From assembly GCF_040905785.1 (NCBI RefSeq), contig NZ_JBBDQW010000065.1, positions 1 to 64,000 on the forward strand: a stretch of DNA of 64,000 nt, given 5' to 3'. Positions 41,633-49,497 of the stretch are shown here, piece after piece. The position numbers were made by a program, and so were the translations under genes. Numbering within the stretch: position 1 is the first letter of the stretch; each line of letters starts with the position of its first letter. This stretch comes from Tistlia sp040905785 (GTDB taxonomy: Bacteria; Pseudomonadota; Alphaproteobacteria; Kiloniellales; DSM-21159). The notes under the pieces are model-generated. The model was not told the origin of the DNA and searched no databases. It saw only the letters and a program-made list of their open reading frames with translations.

Positions 41633-41698
41633 GACGTAGCCTCCAAGGGATAACTGGAGGAAGCATCATGACGCCCGGAGTGGTTGGACTCCTAGAGG

Positions 41699-41715
41699 GT
41701 TAACGCACCATTAAC
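41699..41715. promoter_or_regulatory. Dyad GTTAA-N7-TTAAC upstream of the GNAT-like gene
   Basis: A small perfect inverted repeat in an A/T-rich stretch (41690-41760) about 70 bases before the acyltransferase start. Possible regulator site or promoter element. Confidence 0.35.
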
Positions 41716-41792
41716 ACTGGCAGACAGAATTTTTGGTTGAATTGCCGATTCGAAGCGTCCGATCCCGCCCACAGTCGGGGCGGGTACCGGCT

Positions 41793-42071
41793 TCAGGCGA
41801 CCCGGAAGATTCGGCCGCGCGCCTCGCGGGTGGCCTCGACCGTGCAGATCTCGATCTGCAGGGGGGCGCAGAGCGTCCAGGAGACGACGGTATGGGCGTC
41901 CGCCGTGACGCGGACCGCGCCGCTCTCGTCGGTCGCCAAGTAGAGCAGGCCGTTCTCGACGACCTCCCCTGCCGGCTCCGCTGCGAGCAGCTGATTCGGG
42001 TCGCTGCCCGACGCTGCGGCGTCGGAAGCGGACGAAAAGGCACGGAGGGTGCGGCGACAGACGAAGAGCAT
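41793..42071 (-). CDS. Small hypothetical protein (92 residues)
   Basis: An open frame with normal codon bias for this genome and a possible GGGAG site before ATG 42071. The protein is MLFVCRRTLRAF at the N-terminus, then an acidic region with LLAAEPAGEVVENGLLYLATDESGAVRVTADAHTVVSWTL and a basic end (RGRIFRVA). No family is recognised. It fills the space between the acyltransferase gene and the second XRE gene, reading toward the former. A longer frame to 42251 crosses operator-like sequence and is unlikely. Confidence 0.5.
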   Translation of the reverse strand: MLFVCRRTLRAFSSASDAAASGSDPNQLLAAEPAGEVVENGLLYLATDESGAVRVTADAHTVVSWTLCAPLQIEICTVEATREARGRIFRVA

Positions 42072-42195
42072 CTGGGTCTCTACTCCCAAGGGTATGAGTG
42101 ACCGTAGCGGCTTTGCCCGTCTCGCGCAACCATCTAGCGCATCGCGTGCGTCACCGGAGGCCGCATTTTGCCGCCGGCCGACCGGGAAAACGAAA

Positions 42196-42227
42196 TTTCC
42201 GGTTGCGGAAACCGGAAAACTGGTTTT
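42196..42227. promoter_or_regulatory. Overlapping palindromes, likely operator of the second XRE regulator
   Basis: TTTCCGGTT (42196-42204) and AACCGGAAA (42210-42218) form a perfect 9-bp dyad with a five-base spacer. It overlaps a second one, AAAAC-TG-GTTTT (42216-42227). The site lies 50-80 bases before the XRE start and also upstream of the divergent small gene. Confidence 0.6.
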
Positions 42228-42274
42228 AAGTACGGGAAGTCGGTTGAACACATTGAGCGGGAGACGGGTAGGAG

Positions 42275-42739
42275 ATGAGCACCTCGGTTGCCAAGATGGC
42301 CGTCAAGGAACGCCGCCACGGACGCGGCGGATCGCGCGAACTGCGCGACCTCGACAAGAACTTCAACGAGTCGGTCGGCGAGCGGCTGCGCGCGGCGCGC
42401 CTGTCCCTGGGTCTCAGCCAGACCGAGCTCGCCCAGCGCCTCGGCCTGTCCTACCAGCAGGTTCAGAAGTACGAGGTCGGGACCAACGGCCTCAGCCTGT
42501 CCCGCGCCCTGCAGATGGCCGGCGCCCTGGGCATCACCCTGGACCGCCTGATGCCGGACGCGCCGCAGCCGACGGCCAGCGGCGAAGGCCAGGATCCAAT
42601 GGCCCTGGACCGCGGCACGCGCCGCATGGCGCGCCTCTACCATGGCCTGCCCTCCCGCAAGCGCGCCCTGGTCAAGCAGTTCGCCGAGCTGCTGTCCAAC
42701 GCGACGCTGGACGAGAGCGACGACGCCGAAGCGGCCTGA
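42275..42739 (+). CDS. XRE-family helix-turn-helix regulator
   Basis: A 154-residue DNA-binding protein. A basic N-terminus (KMAVKERRHGRGGSRELR) precedes an HTH at about residues 30-88 (LRAARLSLGLSQTELAQRLGLSYQQVQKYEVGTNGLSLSRALQMAGALGI). It is followed by a C-terminal helical region (MARLYHGLPSRKRALVKQFAELL) ending in an acidic tail. This layout is common in alphaproteobacterial single-domain regulators. The palindromes upstream fit autoregulation. Targets are unknown. Confidence 0.85.
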   Translation: MSTSVAKMAVKERRHGRGGSRELRDLDKNFNESVGERLRAARLSLGLSQTELAQRLGLSYQQVQKYEVGTNGLSLSRALQMAGALGITLDRLMPDAPQPTASGEGQDPMALDRGTRRMARLYHGLPSRKRALVKQFAELLSNATLDESDDAEAA

Positions 42740-42745
42740 GTCCGC

Positions 42746-42790
42746 AGCCCGATTTCCCGCGATTTACGGGGGGCGCTGCACGGGCTTTTT
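42746..42790 (+). terminator. Candidate terminator after the second XRE gene
   Basis: AGCCCG (42746-42751) pairs with CGGGCT (42781-42786). The last T begins a five-T run, and an inner CCCG/CGGG stem lies in the loop. The outer stem is short, so strength is uncertain. Confidence 0.4.
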
Positions 42791-42812
42791 GGACAGTGAC
42801 CGCTTCGCAGGC

Positions 42813-42841
42813 AGGGCGCCGCCGGGCACGGGCGGCGCCCT
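42813..42841. terminator. GC-rich hairpin between convergent XRE and TpsB genes
   Basis: Perfect 11-bp arms (42813-42823 and 42831-42841) with a seven-base loop. There is no T-run on either side; it may stop or stabilise transcripts from both directions. Confidence 0.5.
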
Positions 42842-42946
42842 GTCGATTCCCGGCCGTTCTCCCGGGTCCGGCTTGCGGGTTCCAGGTGCCCCTCCCCGCA
42901 CACCGGCTTCGCTGGCGTCGGCAGCCCCTCTGGGCGGCTGCGCCGG

Positions 42947-44695
42947 TCAGAACCGGCCGGTCAGCGAAAAGAAGTAGCGGGTCGCGTTGTTGCCGGTCTC
43001 GAAGGGGTCGCGGGTCAGGGGCTGCGCCACCTGCAGGTCGAGCGAAAGGTGCCCCAGCAGGCCGAGGCGCAGACCGACCCCGGTCGAGGAGAGAGACTGG
43101 CTGGCGAATTCGCCGCCGACGTTGTCGTTCCAGACCATGCCCCAGTCGTAGAAGCCGTAGAGCTGGAAGGAATCGAACCACCAGGGATCCTCCAGGAGCT
43201 GGCCGTAGCGCAGCTCCCCTGCGGCCGCGAAGCCGTGCTCCCCGGACACCTCGTAGTAGTTGTAGGCGCGGCCGTACTGCCCGCCCCCCAGCGCGAACTC
43301 CTCGCTCGACAGCAGCGGATCCTGGGCGATCTGGCCGGCGAAGGAGACCTGCGCGCCGATGTAGTCGCCGATCGCCTGGCTGCGGCTCACGTAGCCCTCC
43401 AGCTTGGTGAAGTCGCTTCGCCCGTCGCTGCGCGACAGCGTGGGCGCGCCGGCCTCGCTGGCGCCGAGGATGCCGAGGCCCTGGCTGAGCTCGAGCCCCG
43501 CGTAGTGAGTCGCGTCGAGGAAGCCGTCGGCGACATAGTCGGCCCGCAGCCGCAGCACCCGCAGACGATCCTCGATGGTGGTGACGCCGAGGCTGTCCTG
43601 GCGCGAATCCTGATAGTCGAGGCTGAGGCCCACCCGCAGCGTCTCGGCCCGGCTGCGCAGCACCGGATGCTCGAGTTCGATCGACAGGCCCGTGCTGTCG
43701 ATCTCCTCGTCGCTGTCGAATTCGCCCCCGGGTCGCGCGTTGCTCGTCGAGGCGAGGAGGGACAGCCTGGTGCCCTGGCTGCCGATGGGCTGCCGGTAGA
43801 GCACCTCGTAGTAGCGCAGCTCGCGAGGCTGGTTCGGCACGACGAAGCTGCCGACCTGCAGTCGCTCGCCCGTCCCGACGGGGCTGTTGGCGCCGACCGC
43901 GGTCCAGAGCTCCAGGGGGCCGATCGATCGGGTGCCGCGGTTTCCGAAGTAGCTCAGCAGGTCGAAGCGGTCGAGTTCGACCGTGACGATCAGCTCGTAG
44001 TCGCCGGTCGCCTTCTCGAGCGGGCGCACCCGGCTGTCGGCGACCGACAGGCCGTCGAGATCCTGGATCAGCAGCAGCTGGCGCTCCAGCGTCGCCAAGG
44101 TCAGCGGGCGTTCCGCCGTGATGCGCGCGGCGTAGGGCGACAGGTCGAGGCGTTCGCTTCCCGCGCCCTCGAAGGCGACCCGGGCGATCGCGCCCTCGAT
44201 CACGCGCAGGCGCAGGACGCCGGCGTCGAGCGCCTGGGGCAGGACCAGCACGCGAGTCAGCAGGTAGCCCTGCTCCCGGTAGAAGGCGGTGATGCGGTCG
44301 GCGAGGGACTGGAGGTCCGACAGCGCCAGGGGACGCGCCAAATCGTCGGCATAGAGCTCGTTCAGCCGCTCCGGGGCGAAGGCCGTCGCCCCCTGGATCG
44401 CGACGGCCGAAAGGACGATCGCTGCCGCCCCTTCGCCCGTTCCTTCGTCCGCCTCGTCGGGCGGCGTGGCGGCAGGCAGGCCGGTCGGCGGCACCTCCCC
44501 GCTCCCGCCCGGCACCCCTGCCGGCGCCTCCTCCCGGGGTTGACGCTTGCGGATCGTCGAAGTTTCGGACTGGTCGAGCTGCGCCCCAGCGCCTTGGGCG
44601 CCGAGCAGCAGGGCAGACACGATGATTCCGCATACGCGTGCGGCGCGCAATGTTTGCGCGAGTACCTCCATTGTTGCGTTGATCGAGGGACGCAT
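42947..44695 (-). CDS. TpsB-type (ShlB/FhaC/HecB family) outer-membrane secretion porin
   Basis: A 582-residue two-partner-secretion translocator: signal peptide (ending GAGAQ), a Pro/Glu-rich spacer, POTRA domains (VLSAVAIQGATAFAPERLNELY and the LRLRVIEGAIARVAFEG strand), then a barrel. The barrel has the family loop FALGGGQYGRAYNYYEVSGEHGFAAAGELRYG and a final aromatic (LTGRF). It is divergent from the FecR-domain gene across about 200 bases. No TpsA gene is adjacent; the repeat-bearing FecR protein is the only secreted neighbour. Confidence 0.9.
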   Translation of the reverse strand: MRPSINATMEVLAQTLRAARVCGIIVSALLLGAQGAGAQLDQSETSTIRKRQPREEAPAGVPGGSGEVPPTGLPAATPPDEADEGTGEGAAAIVLSAVAIQGATAFAPERLNELYADDLARPLALSDLQSLADRITAFYREQGYLLTRVLVLPQALDAGVLRLRVIEGAIARVAFEGAGSERLDLSPYAARITAERPLTLATLERQLLLIQDLDGLSVADSRVRPLEKATGDYELIVTVELDRFDLLSYFGNRGTRSIGPLELWTAVGANSPVGTGERLQVGSFVVPNQPRELRYYEVLYRQPIGSQGTRLSLLASTSNARPGGEFDSDEEIDSTGLSIELEHPVLRSRAETLRVGLSLDYQDSRQDSLGVTTIEDRLRVLRLRADYVADGFLDATHYAGLELSQGLGILGASEAGAPTLSRSDGRSDFTKLEGYVSRSQAIGDYIGAQVSFAGQIAQDPLLSSEEFALGGGQYGRAYNYYEVSGEHGFAAAGELRYGQLLEDPWWFDSFQLYGFYDWGMVWNDNVGGEFASQSLSSTGVGLRLGLLGHLSLDLQVAQPLTRDPFETGNNATRYFFSLTGRF

Positions 44696-44701
44696 CTAAG
44701 T

Positions 44702-44902
44702 CATTTACCCGCTGGAACAGTGGTTTCTCAGTGGAGGCGCCGAGGATTCTGCGCCCCTCCGAGGTATCTACAATTTAAGGATAATCAAACCGTTAACATT
44801 ACATTGATCTTTTCTGATACCTAATAGTGGCCTAGACTACCGCCAGTTCGCAAGTCGGCGTTAAGTAAATGCCCCGGCAGACCAGCTAAGGAAGCCGAAG
44901 GA
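44702..44902. promoter_or_regulatory. Divergent promoter region of TpsB and FecR-protein genes
   Basis: This stretch is strikingly A/T-rich for this genome. AGGTATC (44762-44768) and GATACCT (44816-44822) form a perfect 7-bp inverted repeat with a 47-base spacer. A possible -35 TTAACA lies at 44793-44798. It probably contains promoters for both directions. Confidence 0.5.
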
Positions 44903-46256
44903 ATGAAAATGCTTTTCACTCGCTCCATTAAGAACCTCGATGCCGCCCCCCTGAAGGCTCGGGTCTTCCTGTCATGGCTCGCCATCCTCTTCTGCCTGAC
45001 GCTGGCCTTCGACAGCGGCGCGGCACGCGCCGAGGAAGGCTGGTCGATCGCCACGCAGGCCGGGGCCGTCGAGATCGTCAGGCCCGGCGCCCAGCCGGTC
45101 GCCCTGACCACCATCGACAGGGTCTCGGGCGGTGACAGCCTGATCACCGGGCCGAGCGGGCGCGTCGTCCTGGTGCGCGGCAGCCAGACGGTGATCGTGG
45201 CGCCGAACAGCCAAATGAGCCTGCCGAGCGATGGTGGCGACGGCCTGGGCATACGCATCCTGCAGCAGCTCGGGACGCTACTGTTCAAGGTCGAGAAGCG
45301 CGAGCTTCCCTACTTCGAGGTCGAGACCCCCTTCCTGGCGGCCGTGGTCAAGGGCACGACCTTCACGGTCCGCGTCGACGCGCTCGGCGCGAGCGTCCAC
45401 GTCGTCGAGGGCGCGGTCCAGGTCGACGCCGTCGGCAGCAACCGCTCGACGCTGGTCCGTCCGGGCCAGACCGCGCGGGTCAGCGGCGACGGCGCCGGTA
45501 CTCTGTCGGTCGACGACGGCACCGGCTCCGCACCGGCGAGCGAAACCGAACAGCAGGAAGCGGGCACCCCCGAGTCCGATCCCGAGGGGTCCGGCCCCGC
45601 ACCCGCAGGAACCGCATCCTCGCCGGCTGCAGGTCCCGCGACGCCGGCCGGCGATCCCCTGGGAAGCACCCCGGCGATCGACACGCCGGTGGTCTCCCAG
45701 ATCGAGATCTCCGTCGCGAGCAACGGCCTGGTGCGGCTGGAAACGTCGCCTGGCCTCGGCAACGCGGCCGCCAACGGCGGCAACGCGAACGCCTTCGGCG
45801 CGATCGGCCGCGGCGCCGGCGCCGGCCAGTCCGGCGAGGCTCCCGGCCAGTCCGGCACTGCGGGCCGTTCCGGCGGTGCGGGCGCGCCGAGCTTCGCGTC
45901 TCCGGCACAGAAAAGCGCCGCCGCCGCGGGCCTGGCTCCGGCCTCGTTCAAGGGGAACAACGGCAACGCCGGGAACAACGGCAACGCCGGGAACAACGGC
46001 AACGCCGGGAACAACGGCAACGCCGGCAACAACGGCAACGCCGGCAACAACGGCAACGCCGGCAACAACGGCAACGCCGGCANNNNNNNNNNNNNNNNNN
46101 NNNNNNNNNNNNNNNNNNNNNNNNNNNNNNNNNNNNNNNNNNNNNNNNNNNNNNNNNNNNNNNNNNNNNNNNNNNNNNNNNNGCAACAACGGCAACGCCG
46201 GCAACAACGGCAACGCCGGCAACAACGGCAACGCCGGGAACAACGGCAACGGATAG
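44903..46256 (+). CDS. FecR-domain protein with C-terminal NNGNAG repeats (contains assembly gap)
   Basis: Exported protein: a signal segment (residues 20-43, ending ARAEE), then a FecR-type beta domain (about 50-190; GGDSLITGPSGRVVLVRGSQTVIVAPNS and ETPFLAAVVKGTTFTVRVDALGASVHVVEGAVQV). An Ala/Pro/Gly/Ser-rich spacer follows, then a tandem GNNGNA array. Seven 18-base repeats precede the 100-N gap (46083-46182) and about four follow, so the true repeat number and length are unknown. The apparent frame shift across the gap arises from the arbitrary gap size, because the post-gap repeats read NNGNAG up to TAG at 46254-46256. FecR-like domains with CHASE2 kinases or cyclases occur as gene pairs, as here. 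Confidence 0.85.
45953..46253 (+). repeat. 18-bp tandem repeats encoding GNNGNA, with unresolved gap
   Basis: The unit is GG(G/C)AACAACGGCAACGCC. The first four units and the last begin GGG, and the others begin GGC. Pre-gap sequence ends at unit position 4 and post-gap sequence starts at unit position 2, so the overlap or missing length is unknown. Confidence 0.95.
46083..46182. other. 100-N assembly gap inside the repeat array
   Basis: A round-number gap falls exactly inside the 18-bp tandem array, the expected place for short-read assembly to fail. Confidence 0.95.
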
Positions 46257-46358
46257 TGTAGGCCAGCCGGCTTCCGCGGCCGCCCCCTCACGATCGTCGG
46301 CGCACAGCAGCACCGACAGTGAGGGGGTACGGCACCGGAGCCTCGAGGAGACGGGTTC

Positions 46359-48707
46359 GTGCGCTTCGCTCCCTTCCGCCACCTGCCCGTCGTCCTGGTC
46401 CGACCCTGGTCGCTCCGGCGCCGCCGAGGGCTGCGCCAGGTCGCCGCCCTGAACCTCGCGATCCTCCTCTCGACCCTCGGCTTCTACTCGGCCGGTTGGC
46501 TCGAGGGCCTGGACCTGCTGATGATGGATCAGCGCTTCGAGATGGTGCGCGCCGAGGCCCAGGGCGACCTGGTCATCGTCCAGCTCGACGGCAAGAGCAT
46601 CCAGCAGGGTGGCCGCTGGCCCTGGCCGCGAGACCGCTATGCCGACCTGATCGAGCGGCTGTTCGAGGCCGGCGCCACCGATGTCGCGCTCGACGTCGAT
46701 CTCAGCAGCGTCTCGTCCCTCGAGGGTGACGACGCGCTGGCCGAGACGCTCCGCCGCCACGGCGGCCGGGTCATCCTCGCGGCCTTCAACCAGCAGGACA
46801 CCACGGGGCAGGCCTCAACCGAGCTTCTCGACTTCAAGCCCCTCGACATCTTCTCGGAGAGCGCCGCCATCGGCGGAGTCAACGTCGACGTCGCCGCCGA
46901 CGGCGCCGTCCGCCGCTACCCGATCGGGCAGTTCGACGGCCGCACCTTCCGCCCCTCCATGGCCGCCCTGCTGGCCGGCAACGCCCGCCTCGACTATCCC
47001 TTCTTCTTCATCGACTACGGCATCGACCCGGGCTCGATCCCGAAGCTGTCTGTCGACGACGTGCTTGAAGGACGCTTCCCCGCCGACGCGGTCGCCGGCC
47101 GGAAGGTCATCGTCGGCGCCACGGCACTGGAGCTCGGCGACTACGTAAGCGTGCCGGTCTACCGGACGCTGTCGGGCGTGACGATGCAGGCGCTGGCCTA
47201 CGAGTCCCTGGTCCAGGACCGCGCGCTGCGGCGCAGCGGTCCGGCCGTGACGGTCGCCGTCCTCCTGCTTCTGGCGCTCGGCGCCGCAGCCGGCGCACGC
47301 CGCTGGTCTTGGCACCGATCCGTCCTGGCGGCGGCCGCGGTGGCCTGCGGGCTCTTCGCCGTGAGCGTCCTGGCCCAGATGCTGTGGCCGCTCATCCTGG
47401 ACATCGCCGCCTGGCTGGTGCTGCTCGCGCTCTTCCTCGGCGCCCGCAGCGTCCGGGAGATCGAGAGCCAGGCGGTCCAGATCTTCAAGCAGCGGATGGC
47501 TGGCGCCTACCGGCGCGCGCTGATGGCCCAGGTCGTCGAGGACAGTTTCGACGGCATCGCGATCACCGACAGCCAGGGCCGGATCGAGCTGTTCAACTCG
47601 ACGGCGGCCGAGATTCTCGGGGTCCAGGCGGCCGCCGTGCAGGGCCGTCCCCTGGCGCGCGTGCTGCCGGCCTTCGAGAGGCTTCGCGACGTCGCGGACG
47701 CGGAACCCGACGCTCCGAGGCAGATCACGGTCCGCGGTGCCGACGGCGGGCAACGCATCGTCGAGCTCCAGGTCGGGCGGTCGCGGCTGGAGGTCAGCCG
47801 GCATCCGCGCGAGCAGCGGCGGCAGAGCCGCGAGATCACGGTCTTCACCTTCCGCGACGTGACGGAGCGGGTGCGGGCCCTGGAGGCGGAACGGGCGGCC
47901 ACCGAGCAGGTGATCATGGCGAACCGGGCCAAGACGGAGTTCCTGGCGAACATGAGTCACGAGCTGCGCACCCCGTTGAACGCGATCATCGGCTTCTCCG
48001 ACATGATCGCGGAGGAAATGCTCGGCCCCATCGCGCCACCGGCCTACAAAGGCTACGCCAAGGACATCAACGCCAGCGGCCTGCACCTGCTGCGCATGGT
48101 CAACGAGGTCCTCGACGTCGCCAAGATCGAGGCCGGCAAGGTCGAGCTGGAGGAGGAGATCTTCCCCCTGTCGGGCCTGGTCAACGGCTGCGCCGGCATG
48201 ATCCGCGGCTCGCTCGGCGTCGGCCACGGCCGCCTCGTTCTGCGCGCGCCCCCAGCCCTCCCCTACGTGCGGGGCGACGAACGTCTGCTCAAGCAGATCC
48301 TGATCAACCTGCTCGGCAATGCGGTGAAGTTCAGTCCCGAGGATCGGGAGATCTCGATGGACGTCGCCGTGATGCAGGACGGCTGGGCGCGGATCACCAT
48401 CCGCGACCGCGGCGTCGGCATCCCGCGCGACAAGCTGGCCGACGTCTTCAAGCCCTTCTTCCAGATCGAGCAGGCGATGAGCCGCAGCCACGAGGGTGCC
48501 GGCCTGGGCCTGCACATCGCCTCGACCTACGCCGAGATGCACGGCGGCCACCTCTCGATCGAGAGCGAGGTCGGCGCCGGGACCCAGGTCTCGCTCTGGC
48601 TGCCGCCCGACCGACTCGTCAAGCGGGACCAGACGCGTACCGGCCGCATCACCCTGGTCGTCGACCGAGACGATGCCCGCTCGGAGCGGGGCGGCGCCGG
48701 CGCCTGA
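46359..48707 (+). CDS. CHASE2-PAS sensor histidine kinase
   Basis: A 782-residue membrane kinase: N-terminal anchor (about 28-48), periplasmic CHASE2 domain (about 50-285; LLMMDQRFEMVRAEAQGDLVIVQLDGKSI, GGRWPWPRDRYADLI), then two or three membrane helices (about 297-362). After these come a PAS domain (390-500), HisKA with His534 in NMSHELRTPLNAIIGFS, and the ATPase with N-box INLLGNAVKFSP and GAGLGLHIA. GTG 46359 is preceded by GAGGAG at eight bases. It is 100 bases after the FecR-protein gene. No response regulator is adjacent. Confidence 0.93.
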   Translation: MRFAPFRHLPVVLVRPWSLRRRRGLRQVAALNLAILLSTLGFYSAGWLEGLDLLMMDQRFEMVRAEAQGDLVIVQLDGKSIQQGGRWPWPRDRYADLIERLFEAGATDVALDVDLSSVSSLEGDDALAETLRRHGGRVILAAFNQQDTTGQASTELLDFKPLDIFSESAAIGGVNVDVAADGAVRRYPIGQFDGRTFRPSMAALLAGNARLDYPFFFIDYGIDPGSIPKLSVDDVLEGRFPADAVAGRKVIVGATALELGDYVSVPVYRTLSGVTMQALAYESLVQDRALRRSGPAVTVAVLLLLALGAAAGARRWSWHRSVLAAAAVACGLFAVSVLAQMLWPLILDIAAWLVLLALFLGARSVREIESQAVQIFKQRMAGAYRRALMAQVVEDSFDGIAITDSQGRIELFNSTAAEILGVQAAAVQGRPLARVLPAFERLRDVADAEPDAPRQITVRGADGGQRIVELQVGRSRLEVSRHPREQRRQSREITVFTFRDVTERVRALEAERAATEQVIMANRAKTEFLANMSHELRTPLNAIIGFSDMIAEEMLGPIAPPAYKGYAKDINASGLHLLRMVNEVLDVAKIEAGKVELEEEIFPLSGLVNGCAGMIRGSLGVGHGRLVLRAPPALPYVRGDERLLKQILINLLGNAVKFSPEDREISMDVAVMQDGWARITIRDRGVGIPRDKLADVFKPFFQIEQAMSRSHEGAGLGLHIASTYAEMHGGHLSIESEVGAGTQVSLWLPPDRLVKRDQTRTGRITLVVDRDDARSERGGAGA

Positions 48708-48731
48708 GCCGAGGCCGGTGGACGCGAGGAG

Positions 48732-49226
48732 TCAGAGCTTCAGCTTGCGCTGCTCGCCCAGTTGCGGCGTCTCGTCCGAGCGCGCGGCCAGGGCAATCTG
48801 CCAGGCCTGCTTGAGCACCGAGGTGGTGGTGTCCCAGTACTCGGCACGCAGCGCGCGGAAGCGGACCATCGCCACGTCATCGCCCTCGGGGCCCTCGTCG
48901 AACCAGGCGTCGGCGTAGGGCCCCCACAGGGCGCGAATCTCCTCGCGGTCCTGGGAGATGCGCGCGGCGCCCGAGAGCGACACGTACTCGCCCTTCTCGC
49001 GGTCGGCGAAGACCATGCTGGCATGCGCCTCCTCGGCAAGTTCTTTCGCCTTGTGCGACGAGCGCCGGGTCAGCATGTGGAGCTCGTTCAGCTCGGGGCG
49101 CGCGGTGACCGTCATCGGCCGGCCGCGCAGCAGCCCCTCGTCCTCGGTGACCAGCATACCCGTGCCGATCTCCTCGACCAGGTGCCAGAGCTTGTCCCTG
49201 GCGGCGGTTTCGCTGTTCTCGGTCAT
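48732..49226 (-). CDS. Pyridoxamine 5'-phosphate oxidase-family (general stress 26-like) flavoprotein
   Basis: A 164-residue split-barrel flavin-binding protein. Its body (KLWHLVEEIGTGMLVTEDEGLLRGRPMT, ELHMLTRRSSHKAKELAEEAHASMVFADREKGEYVSLSGAARI, LWGPYADAWFDEGPEGDDVAMVRF) matches the general stress protein 26 group of PPOX-like proteins. ATG 49226 has GAGGA five bases upstream. It ends just after the kinase gene on the opposite strand; no functional link is evident. Confidence 0.9.
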   Translation of the reverse strand: MTENSETAARDKLWHLVEEIGTGMLVTEDEGLLRGRPMTVTARPELNELHMLTRRSSHKAKELAEEAHASMVFADREKGEYVSLSGAARISQDREEIRALWGPYADAWFDEGPEGDDVAMVRFRALRAEYWDTTTSVLKQAWQIALAARSDETPQLGEQRKLKL

Positions 49227-49497
49227 GATGTTCCTCGTTCGGCCATCGTCACCGCGAGAACAGGCGGCCGCCGCCCCTGGTTCCCAAAGGATTTGTTGTG
49301 CCCCCGAGGCCGCGGCGCGCCGCGGCGCCACGGCGGAAAACCGCAAGCGCCTCGCCGAGGACCGCGCAGAGCACGTTGCCAAGACAACCGCATTGCCCGT
49401 ACCATCACCTTGGACAGGTTCAAAACTGTCACACAAATGTCCGCCCAAACGCGGGCCACAAGGCAAGCGCAAGTGCCGACCTAGGGAGGAAGATATC

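Noticed and set aside
45953..46253. A CRISPR or non-coding satellite
   Set aside because: The 18-bp units stay in the FecR-protein frame on both sides and encode a regular peptide.
44903..46256. A frameshifted FecR pseudogene
   Set aside because: The shift comes only from the arbitrary 100-N gap; both sides encode the same NNGNAG units.
49411..49430. An operator GACAG-N8-CTGTC before dctP
   Set aside because: Five-base arms are expected by chance in this length of sequence; no second copy was found.
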